NCBI GenBank assembly: GCA_964058805.1
Contig: CAXKVV010000370.1
Location: 1 to 28,155 of the forward strand
DNA length: 28,155 nt
Reading direction: 5' to 3'
DNA from: Schoenoplectus triqueter
Lineage: Eukaryota; Streptophyta; Magnoliopsida; Poales; Cyperaceae
A program made the translations under genes and the position numbers. Every line of letters begins with the position of its first letter. Position 1 is the stretch's first letter. Below are positions 19,592-28,155 of this stretch, piece by piece. Below the pieces are notes generated by a model. That model made no database searches, was not told the DNA's origin, and saw only the letters and a list, made by a program, of their open reading frames with translations.

Positions 19592-19978
19592 GTAAAGCTA
19601 GGGTGCTCATAAGAGCACTAAGATTTTTTATGCTTTTAACTCAAAAATATATCTAATTATCTCTAAATTTTGATATTTCTCTCTTAATCTTTACATCAAA
19701 ATCTTACACGATACTAAACTTTACTATTTTTTGAGTTTCATATCTTTCATATTTTTTAAGATAATCTAAAATAATTAATCTTTACATATAAAAATAATTC
19801 ATTTAAAAAATCTAAAATAAGCACTTAAAAAACTCTAAATATAAAAAAATATATATCTTATAAGATTTTAATATAAAAAATTTATTGAGACACAAATTGA
19901 AATTTAGATATATTTAAATACGTTTTTGAGTTAAAAATACGGAGGAACTCCGTACTCCTATAAGTACATTAGTTTTAC
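19592..19978. mobile_element. MITE with long imperfect TIRs
   Basis: The left end GTAAAGCTAGGGTGCTCATA and the right end in reverse complement GTAAAACTAATGTACTTATA pair. Similarity continues through TTTTAACTCAAAAA and ATATATCTAA over about 85 bp. The interior is very AT-rich. Target duplication not clear. Confidence 0.65.
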
Positions 19979-20608
19979 TCCACATTCCATATTAAAACAA
20001 TCATAACATTACTATTGTACATCCAAATATAACCATAGGATTTTCTTAATAAAATATCGGGAGGTCATGCCCCGTGATCATTTCTCCTATGAGAGTTCTT
20101 TTTTTCTTTTACAAAAAAAAAAAGCAATACAAAGAAGGAAGAAATTTGCCAAAACAAATAAATCGCCTCGCAAGAAGTGAAGAGGCCTCTTTTTTATTTT
20201 CCTTTCTAGTCGGTGCGCAAAAGGAACGACGGAAAGTAGGCTTTAGACATTTTTAGAACAATAATACCAGCATCATAAATCATATCAATGCATATCCGTA
20301 GGACTTTAAAGGGATTATTTTTCAGGAATAAATCAAAATTGATTACTTCCTTTACTCTGTCATCATTTTAATAACCTATACAAAGATTATATTATACAAA
20401 GCCATACAAAAAATTAACATGGCTTTGGCTGAATGTCAGCAGCTGTTGTACTTGTTCAAATGTTAATATGCTACACTGATTCTCGTATTCTTCGTTTTTT
20501 TAAGCTTAATAGCTTATCCACGTTTTTTTGTACGTGTGTACACTGCAGATATAGTGATATACTAATAAATTGGCATCGTTTCTTTTTTTTTCTTTTTGAA
20601 TGATCTGC
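19979..20608. other. Intergenic stretch, nothing recognised
   Basis: No supportable gene; the 60-codon frame at 20074-20256 begins in homopolymer-rich sequence and is probably chance. Confidence 0.45.
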
Positions 20609-21515
20609 GGATAAATTTTATGAGATATCACTAAACTACATTTCAATTTTATATTTAATCACCGTACTTTTATTTATCCGTTTTCAGTCACTGAACTTTA
20701 ATGTTTGTTCAAATTCGGTTACTCCATTAATTTTTTCATCCAAACTTAATAGAATATTTAACATGACATCTATATTATTTTTAAATAGATATATTATTTT
20801 TATATATATTTTAAAATATAACAATATAAAACACAAATTAATTATTTTTATTTGTTTTTTTAATAAATTAGATTTTTTTTTCATGTTTCCAAATATGTGT
20901 TATTTGTTAGAAGCAATTATATCATTTAGAATATGTGTCATTAGCGTAATTTTTGAATTAATTAATTTATATAATAATTAATCATGCAAATTGAAATATC
21001 TTTAATCATAAAATATTATTTTTCAATTATAGTGTGATGTTAATATTTCTAAATAAAACATGAAATTAAAAAACTTCTTCAAACAAAATAAAATTAGATG
21101 GTTGATTAAATTAGCTTATTAAATTATATGCTCAATTACATAAAAATATGATATGAATAATAAAATAATAGTGAAACATAGACCTAGTACGGACGGTAAT
21201 AGATTTTGCATCTCTAAAAGTGGCAAATGTTCAAGTTCCAAAAGAAACATATAAAAAATAATATATACCGAATTTATGGAATCTATTTAATTTAAAAAAT
21301 AATAAAATAATAATAATAATATATCACTTAGAATTAATTAATGTACATCTTCATATAATATTATAATTTTTTTATTAAATTTGAATGAAAAATTAACAGA
21401 ATGAATAAATTTAGATAACATGTTAAAATTTAATGACTAAAAATTAATAAATAAAAATTCAGTAATTAAATATAAATTTGAGATATAAATTAATAACCTT
21501 CCACAAAATTTACCC
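20609..21515. mobile_element. ~0.9-kb non-autonomous DNA transposon with ~150-bp TIRs
   Basis: The left arm begins GGATAAATTTTATGAGATAT. The right arm in reverse complement begins GGGTAAATTTTGTGGAAGGT. Both continue through TTTATATTTAAT.AC.G and TTTTTATTTAT for about 150 bp with many substitutions. The interior is AT-rich without a credible ORF. The divergence of the arms and the lack of a visible target duplication suggest an old insertion. Confidence 0.7.
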
Positions 21516-21713
21516 ATTGCAATCATTTCCCTCCTTGATGTCTTTACTTCTCCTGCCCGCTGGGACATTTGTCACTTCTCATATTTACGTTGAAATATAT
21601 GGATCCACTTTGCCAACTTGGTGTTTACGAAATTATGGGCTCCTTTGAAAGAAGAGGAGAGCGTTATGAGTTGGGAATTAAGAATGTTATAAAACTTTGA
21701 AGAACAGTATACA
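21516..21713. other. Short intergenic gap
   Basis: Nothing recognised between the two flanking elements. Confidence 0.4.
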
Positions 21714-21722
21714 TTATATTTA

Positions 21723-22111
21723 GGAAGGGATCACTTGACAATGGTTATCTTGATAATTTTAACAATAAATTTCTAAGTAAATATGAAATAAATTTTAAAA
21801 ATAAAAAATATTATGGATATATTTTATTACTTATAGATTGATAGTGATTCAAATTTCATATAATTTTATTATCATTTGATAGTCCATCAAAGACCGTTAA
21901 ATTATAACCATTGTAAATTATATAAAATTTTGTTGGTCCTTGATGGAATATCACAAGATAATGAAATTACATGAAATTTGAATCACCATCAATCTATAAC
22001 TAGAATAACATATCCATAAAGTTGTTTCTATTTTTTTAATTTTTTTAGTATTTATTTAAAAAATTATTGTCAAAATTATCAAAATAATTCATTGTAAAGT
22101 GATCCTCACCC
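21723..22111. mobile_element. MITE of the GGG..GATCACTT family, copy 2, with 9-bp duplication
   Basis: The ends GGAAGGGATCACTTGACAAT and, in reverse complement, GGGTGAGGATCACTTTACAA are long TIRs continuing through TTGATAATTTTAACAATAA. Flanks TTATATTTA (21714-21722) and TTATACTTA (22112-22120) match at 8 of 9. Internal arms near 21825-21900 and 21930-22015 form a second inverted repeat. It is closely similar to the element at 6973-7367. Confidence 0.8.
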
Positions 22112-22120
22112 TTATACTTA

Positions 22121-22280
22121 TCCCGAAAAATGTACAAGAAGCATGAAAAAAATAAGCAATGAATATAAATGTAGAGAATAACCACAAAGATGACCACACC
22201 TCCTTTTCCGCGGTAGAACCGCATGCTGGAATTCAGATCGTCAATGTCTGTCAGAACCCTGTTATCCTGGACATGGACTG
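22121..22280 (-). pseudogene. Coding-like relic cut by the MULE insertion (downstream part)
   Basis: On the minus strand, from the MULE target duplication down to the neighbouring MITE, one frame stays open and is GC-richer at first. It reads through TDIDDLNSSMRFYRGKGG into a hydrophobic run (VVIFVVILYIYI...) that could be a membrane segment. The same frame continues on the far side of the MULE (26167-26232) when the insertion and one duplication copy are removed. I do not recognise the family. The short length means chance cannot be excluded. Confidence 0.3.
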
Positions 22281-22358
22281 GAAAAATTTCATAAAGGGCC
22301 AAAGAATCAATTTTATTATCAAAGGGGGCCAAACACCCCCTAAAAATTTCACAAAGGG

Positions 22359-22681
22359 CTAAGGGCGCAAGTATAACTTGCACCCCTAAGTGTTTCCCTG
22401 ATTCCCAAATCCTTCTGCCCAGCTTTTGCAGGTGTGGGACTTAGTAGTCAATGATCAACCTTAGGGGCGCAACTATTACTTACGCCCCTAAGTTTATTTC
22501 TAAAAATATTACAATATGTATAAGTAGAATATTTATCTCATACGTTACGAGAAATAATAATGATCTAGCGACAGAGGGGATTGAGTTTGAGGCGTTGAGT
22601 TTGGGAGAGGGCGTGAGTTTGATCCCCCTATCGCTCCATTTTTTTAATTTTTAGAGGCGCAAGTAATAGTTGTGCCCTAAA
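22359..22681. repeat. Left palindromes of the MULE TIR (three copies)
   Basis: Units at 22359-22390, 22460-22492 and 22650-22681 follow the pattern CTTAGGGGCGCAA-centre-TTGCGCCCCTAAG with some mismatches. They mirror the three right-end units. Confidence 0.9.
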
Positions 22682-22809
22682 GTACTTAATTCTGCAACAG
22701 CAGAGAAGTATGTGAATGTAATTTGCCGACATTTTTAAATACATGCGCCTCTAGTTTATATCTGATTACAATTTACCTTTTTTTTTAATCTCAATCAAAG
22801 AAAATATTT

Positions 22810-22980
22810 ATTTAATCCTACAATCAAACTTCTTAAAAGAGTACATTTAATCATACATTAAGCTTCATAAAATAGTACATATAATTCTACATCAAACTCT
22901 ATAAAATAGTATATTTAATCCTACATCAAACTCCATAAAATAGTATATTTAATCATACATCAAGTTTTATAAAAAAGTAC
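22810..22980. repeat. 34-bp tandem repeat, five copies
   Basis: Five adjacent units (one of 35 bp, four of 34 bp) share ATTTAATC.TACATCAA and TATAAAATAGTA. The array lies inside the MULE between the left TIR and the end of the transposase region. Confidence 0.9.
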
Positions 22981-23169
22981 ACGCAAATTTTAATAGGCGG
23001 ATACAAAAAAAAATAGCATAACACATGCAATTTCTAATAGATCAAGCTTTATCTTCTTGAGGACCAGCCCGCGCTAATTACTCGTGTTAATAAAATTTGA
23101 AATCGTAAATGAGTGATAGAAGTCATAATTTTTAATTTGACAAAAAATTAGTATAGTATTACCTTCGTT

Positions 23170-25769
23170 GTTGGGGGGTGCAGTGCATGTGCGCCTGTTG
23201 TGTCCTAGTTATTTGTATCGCCCAAGAGTATATGTTTGGTGTGTATACTCTTCAATCATCTCATTCTGAATCTTTAAATGCTAACGTCGGTCTTTCTTAA
23301 TAGCATACCTTATAGGGTCCGGTACTAGTTTAGTTCGCCAGATTTCAGGCCAAGTGTCAGAATTACCAAAGGGCTCAAATTTGGGTGCCCACATTGCCAT
23401 TAATTCATTAACATGATAAAAAAGAGTTACATACCTGTTACTACTTATGCCCCATTGCGCACAACATGTTAAGATATGAGAACAAGGTATACCTGTTAGT
23501 TACAGTTTTGACAAGTACATGTACTTCCGGGCACTTCCATCTTAACCGTATGTATTCGATTTCCTTTAATCTTATTGCCCATAAATCTTTGACCTGTTTG
23601 AATCTCATATTTTTGATCATTCTGGTATGCTCTCACCGTATGTGTATTTTCCCTTAATCTCCTCTCCTCTAATAGGGCTTGAATTTAGGGGGAGAAGAAG
23701 AATCATTGTTGAACCGTTGTTTCAGCATTTGTCCTTCTCTCAGCAAAATATTTTACCGACTTGTAAAATATTATTTCAACAAGCAAAGTTACAGGTAACT
23801 CATGTGCTTCTTTGAAAACATTATTAAGGACTTCAGTCCATTTGTTGTCATCATGCTCAATCTATGACCTCCCTCATCGAATGAAAGAGCCCATAAATCA
23901 TATCACGGTCGATTATTTCTATCGACATCATTAGGGTCCCTACTGATATCCTCAAGCCATGTTATCGCGTCGAGACATTTTTCTTGAATATTGTCGAGCC
24001 TCATGAGAAATTTGCTCTTATAATTTTGTTTCATTGGTTGCCTCAAAATCGTTGTTAACTTTTTGTTCGTAAATTCTTTTATGAAATTTTGACATATGTG
24101 CCTTGAACAATATCGATGGAAGGCATGTCTGTCTTGGGTACTCCATCCTAAGTATGGCTAACTAAAAACCCGCAAGATACTCTTGTGACGATCTGATAGT
24201 ACCATCACAACTCATGATCAAACCACTCCCTACGCACAAATTTCATAAAATCCTCCCAAGTTTTGTTATTTTAGATGTCAACCAAGGTGAATGCAAGGGG
24301 GACCAACTGATCTTCCGCATCGAAGTCATATGCAACTAACATCTTCCCTTATACCTTTTCAGATAAATGTGTACCATCAATTTCTATGACGGGTTTGCAG
24401 TATTTGAAGGTCACTATTACCGGACTGTATGCCCAACACACTACTTGGAATAATATTTCATTAGAGTCATTTGTCGGTGCGGTAAACCACTCAATCACTG
24501 CACCTGAATTTGTTCTTTGTATGGCATGGAGCAATGTCATGATTAAATCATAAGCTTGTCTTCATCCTCCGAATAATTATGCGGTTGTGATCTCATTTGC
24601 CCGCCAACACTTCAGGTAGGGTTCCTTAAAACTATATCTTTGCTCGATGGCAACCTTGATGTCCTTTATAGTAAATCGAACATTGTCTTTTATACTTTCT
24701 CGGATTAAAGAAGTCATGAATGAGGATGTTAAGTGCGGATATTCCAATCTATCCCCCAACATCATACATTAATGAGGATCTTGTCTTGTATTAATTATAA
24801 AAGCATCATCACTTAGCATTCTCGATGCATACAACCTCCAATGGCAATTTTGATCGGTGCATTCGATCGCATACAAACTTTTATTTGACTTTTTTTTAAA
24901 TGTGCAGTTCGCTTTGATGTAAAAATCATGCACAACCCAATTGAGATAATCCTTCGATTGAAAGCACTGTCTCAGTGCCAAACCATCTTCCGTGACATAC
25001 CCTTCGTTGTCGAAGTAATTACATCAATTATATCAACGATCACATTAATATTATTCCACGAAGCAACATGATGTGAATATGATCGATCTTTTAATGGTCA
25101 TGATGTCATGGTCACGTACAATTCCTCTTTCGAATTATAATTCGAATCTTTAAAAATGTGAAATTCATATTCATGAAACCATCATTACCACATGTGTTGT
25201 CAATTGGAGTTGTATCTTGGTTACTAACTTCTCAACCCGTTCCTCCGGATTAGTGTCATCCAATCCAATATTAAATTCTAAATCTTCAATATTATTTTCT
25301 TCTTCTGGGACCAATTGATTTCTATTTGTACCAAATGATGCATTGTGCATTATACTTGATATTGGCTCAATATATGCGTTTGAGGTTTTATGACCTCGAC
25401 TACCACTCATAAAATCTTCATTTGGTGTATTCCAACGGGTTTTAAGCTCAACATATAATTCAATCATTACAAAAGTACTCGGTTGGACCGAATGGTTAAC
25501 CATAAGTCTCCAAGTATCATTACTCAAAAGTATAACTCGGTATAGAACATTACCGGAGGAGTAAGTTATAATCTGATATTAAACCTCATCGATATCTCTA
25601 AACTATGTGTTGAACTCAAAATTCTCATTCAATGATAGAGCTTGGTCTCTAATGCAGCGAGTGTTATGTCGGTATGCACCGTAAAATTATCGGTAGCTTT
25701 TTTCGAGTAATGAACACCATGCGGCCTATTTTGGATAGATCCTCCAGTATAAAAACTAACAATAAACAT
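23170..25769 (-). pseudogene. MURA-type MULE transposase, broken by stops and frameshifts
   Basis: In reading order on the minus strand: an N-terminal start MFIVSFYTGG at 25769; an acidic/variable region (25527-25171); and the MuDR-type DNA-binding region with CTDQNCHWRLYAS (24981-24769). A helical linker with YLKCWRANE follows (24765-24577). The MULE catalytic domain opens with IDGTHLSEKV (Asp codon 24376-24378) and continues through MLVAYDFDAEDQL. Then come a HRYCSRHICQNF block (about 24110), an ELPVTLLVE..FYKS block (about 23800-23740), and a C-terminal zinc-knuckle remnant GHNRRTC (23205-23185). In-frame TAA stops at 24351-24349 and 24273-24271 replace likely Lys codons, and further stops and frame changes follow. 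All main domains can be found, so it was once a full transposase, but it cannot now make one. Confidence 0.9.
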
Positions 25770-25915
25770 TGTGTATGTGAGTTTTTGGGGGAGAAATATA
25801 AAATTAGGGTTTGTTGAGAGAGAAAGGGTAAAAAATAAGGGTGAGTTGGGAGAGAATGGTAGAAATAGGGTTATCTGAGAATGTGGGCCCACAAGTCACA
25901 GGTTGAAACTGTGTG

Positions 25916-26088
25916 CTTTAGGGGCACAACTATTACTTGCGCCTCTAAGAAAAACTTAGGGGCACAAATAATAGTTGCGCCCCTAAGGTTGGTCAATGAC
26001 TACTGGGCCCCATACCTGCAAAAGCTAGGCAGAAGTACTTGAGAATCAGGGAAACACTTAGGGGCGCAAGTATTACTTGCGCCCTTAG
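25916..26088. repeat. Right palindromes of the MULE TIR (three copies)
   Basis: Units at 25916-25949, 25955-25987 and 26057-26088 follow the pattern CTTAGGGGC[AG]CAA-centre-TTGCGCC[CT]CTAAG. They are better conserved than the left units overall. Confidence 0.9.
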
Positions 26089-26166
26089 CCCTTTGTGAAA
26101 TTTTTAGTGGGTGTTTGGTCCCCTCTAATAATAAAATTGTTTTTTGGTCCTTTATGAAATTTTTCC

Positions 26167-26232
26167 CATGGACTGCTTCAAAAGTTAAATTATCTTGATT
26201 TCTTCTCCAACCGGAGAAACACCGATGCTTAT
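26167..26232 (-). pseudogene. Coding-like relic cut by the MULE insertion (upstream part)
   Basis: On the minus strand the frame opens after a stop near 26238, runs through GWRRNQDNLTFEAVH and meets the MULE at 26167. It continues in the same frame beyond the element at 22280. An AG just before 26232 could be a splice acceptor, so this may be the start of an exon. Family unknown. Confidence 0.3.
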
Positions 26233-27580
26233 TTTAAGTTAAATAAATCCAAGCCCGCATAAAAATGGTCTAGTTTGTGGCTTAGTTTGAGATCGATTTG
26301 GGCTTAACTTAATCTGATTTGGTAATTAAATGAGTTGAGTTTGAATCAGGGTTGGTTCAACTCGTGATTTGGGTCGATTGAATAATAATAGTTTATATAT
26401 TATTTTCGTCGAAATCTGATCTGATAACTATTTCTCATTCTCTCTAACCATCTTAGCGGTTTAGTGTCCCTTCTTACTCGCTCCTAACTCGATTGTATAT
26501 CTAACTCTATAGTTTTTTATCAGTCCATTTGTTCAAATTAATGCAGCAAAGATGCCATTAAAAATATAATATGTTAATATATCAATTGTATATCAATTAT
26601 TGTAGTAGTCTTATAATTTGTAGATACATCAATCCTAAATATCAAATCGAATCAACGCACATACATTGATTCATGAACTAGCTCAAAATATAATGAGCTA
26701 AGCTTGAGTTAGACCTTTTAATTCATAATATTTTACGAACTCAACTAGACTCATACTTTCATGAACTGAACTTGAGTTAAGTCAGCTCACTCAAACTCGA
26801 CTGAACTTAACTCATTTACAGTCTTACATCATGAACTATCAATGAATGCATCATCTTCTCCGAATCTCTGGTTATGAGCTAACGGGAGGGGGTAAAGGAA
26901 TTGGATGCAGGCAAAAGAGGTAGAGAAGTTTTGACTCGCATAGTGTCGAAATTGAGAAGGCTGAGACCATGTCAGGTTTCACATCTTCACGGTTAAACCC
27001 CTTGACTTTCAATAAGTTTGCAAGCGAATTGCACTTTTCGTGTCAAACTGTGTAATTTAATTAAGAAATAATAATAATTAAGATAATAAATAAATAATTT
27101 AATACAAATTAGTAAATAACTTAAAATAATAATTAAAAAAATATATATAATTATACAACTATAAGTAGACAAATAGCTAAAGTTAACAATAAAGAAAAAT
27201 AAAATCTAAATTTAAAATAAATAATTATGAGTGATTCAACTTTAAGTAAAAGAAATAAATATCTTGATCTAAGGATTGAATGATAGATAATATATAGATA
27301 GAAAACTAAATAAAATTTATTTTAGTAATTTAAAAAAAAATTGACAAGACATTCATGTAATCCCATCGTAACCAAAATAATTTAATCTTAAATGACTCTA
27401 ATTAATTTAATGGAATGTAGTAAAACTTAAAATTTAAAACAACCTGAAACACTCAAAAAAAACTCGAGAATTTTAAACCGAATGGCTAACGATAAATCAT
27501 GACGTTGTTAACAAGAAATCAAAATCAAAATAATAATTATTAACATGACCCAATACCCCTTATACACATAAGACTACACC
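26233..27580. other. Intergenic region with degenerate repeat
   Basis: Between about 26290 and 26820 the words GAGTTGAGTTTGA and TTAAGTTCAGTCGAGTTTGA (the latter on the minus strand) recur in both orientations. This is a pattern of old dispersed plant repeats. From 27040 to 27560 the sequence is very AT-rich with no gene seen. Confidence 0.4.
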
Positions 27581-27589
27581 AAATTGCCA

Positions 27590-28155
27590 CAAAAAATTCT
27601 CTCTCTCCTTCCTTCTCACTCCTCTCTCTCTCTCTCTCTCCTATTTATTATCCCCTCACACACTTTCTCTCATAGACCCTCTCTCTCCTCTCAGTCTCTC
27701 TCTCCCCTGTTATTTTTATCACTCTCTCTCCCCTCCCAGAGCTCTCTCTCTCACGACACCGAAGTGTCCCCTCTCATTAATACCCTTTGTCTCCCTCGTG
27801 CTCTCCGCGGCGCCATTCTCCCTTTTTGTTCACTCCCTTGGCAAGGGTTCCCCTCTACCCCGTCATCTCCCATCTACTCCTCTCTGTCACCGCTGGCCCT
27901 AGCCCTCACCTGTCCCTGTCGTTCTTGCGACTCTGCGCCCCTGCAAACCCTACCAACTCTCTGGCGAAGTCGCCATCTGTGGCCACCCTACCTTCTCCCT
28001 TGTCGCCTATGTGACCGTTGTCCTGCCCCTCCCCTTCTATATAAGCAAGGCGTGCGCCCTCCTACCCTCTCTCTTTGGCTCTCATGCATTGAGATTTAAC
28101 CAGTAAAAACTGATAAGAACAAAAACTACAGTCCCGGCTTTCAATCAGTTACAAG
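27590..28155 (+). other. CT-rich tract with TATA box; possible LTR or 5' leader, cut by the edge
   Basis: Positions 27590-27760 are (CT)n-rich, followed by unusually GC-rich sequence for this window (27790-28060). A TATA box TATATAA lies at 28038-28044. The downstream bases would be a transcript start, but the window ends about 110 bases later. The 171-codon frame here (27584-28099) is Ser/Leu/Pro-rich because of the CT tract and is not credible as a protein. An LTR retrotransposon end is my preferred reading; a gene leader is the alternative. Confidence 0.4.

Larger units (their letters stand above)
22281..26166 (-). mobile_element. Mutator-like transposable element (MULE), full length
   Basis: A perfect 9-bp target duplication CATGGACTG lies at 22272-22280 and 26167-26175. 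The TIRs are 212 bp each (22281-22492 and 25955-26166). They begin GAAAAATTTCATAAAGG on one side and, on the other strand, GGAAAAATTTCATAAAGG on the other. The TIRs extend to a third palindrome at both ends, but the left copy is interrupted there by about 150 bp of extra sequence (about 22499-22645). The body carries a minus-strand MURA-type transposase relic. The perfect duplication indicates a fairly young insertion even though the transposase is broken. Confidence 0.95.

Noticed and set aside
22359..22681. Spaced repeats resembling a CRISPR array or terminators
   Set aside because: This is plant nuclear DNA; the repeats are palindromic TIR units mirrored at the other end of a MULE.
23466..23815. 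Two plus-strand frames of about 60 codons
   Set aside because: They are antisense to the MULE transposase relic, whose motifs account for this sequence.
27584..28099. 171-codon frame, the longest in the window
   Set aside because: Composition (Ser, Leu, Pro) follows directly from the CT microsatellite and GC-rich leader; no domain or homologous motif is visible.

Overview
The window is nuclear DNA of a flowering plant. A four-exon bHLH transcription factor gene with GT-AG introns lies in very AT-rich intergenic DNA full of plant transposons: hAT, Mutator-like (MULE), Ty1-copia, a tRNA-derived SINE and many MITEs. The bHLH protein looks closer to the monocot form of the bHLH93/NFL group. A non-grass monocot is my best guess, but that is inference.

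Layout. Positions 1-870 hold a fold-back repeat and two abutting Mutator-type MITEs. Positions 1617-2843 are a hAT-like element carrying a broken, reverse-oriented Ty1-copia fragment (gag, primer-binding site, LTR promoter). A long-TIR MITE lies at 3282-3674, and 5290-5840 is a degenerate GC-richer repeat followed by an unrecognised coding-like fragment. Positions 6587-8613 hold three small elements (two MITEs and a SINE with target duplications) and a 47-bp tandem repeat. Positions 10538-12166 are a deleted hAT element with a perfect 8-bp target duplication and the C-terminal dimerisation domain of its transposase. A MITE with 33-bp TIRs follows at 12218-12590.

The host gene is on the minus strand at 13144-15582 (305 aa predicted). 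Only 298 bp upstream of its start codon lies a 1518-bp Mutator-like element (15881-17398). It has ~190-200-bp TIRs, three imperfect palindromes at each end, an inward-facing TATA box in each TIR and a 155-aa acidic ORF with a 9-residue repeat. This is the most novel object in the window.

Positions 17453-22111 are non-genic and hold several MITEs, two of them related to the one at 6973-7367, and a ~900-bp element with ~150-bp TIRs. Positions 22281-26166 are a structurally complete 3.9-kb MULE with a perfect 9-bp target duplication and 212-bp TIRs, also built of repeated short palindromes. Its minus-strand MURA-type transposase is broken by stops. It interrupts a short coding-like reading frame that becomes continuous when the element and one target copy are removed. 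Positions 26176-28155 are low-complexity DNA ending in a CT-rich, TATA-containing stretch that may be an LTR or a 5' leader cut by the window edge.

Working together: the only clear host gene is the bHLH gene. The rest is layered transposon history, and the practical question is whether the hairpin-ended element affects expression of the adjacent bHLH gene.
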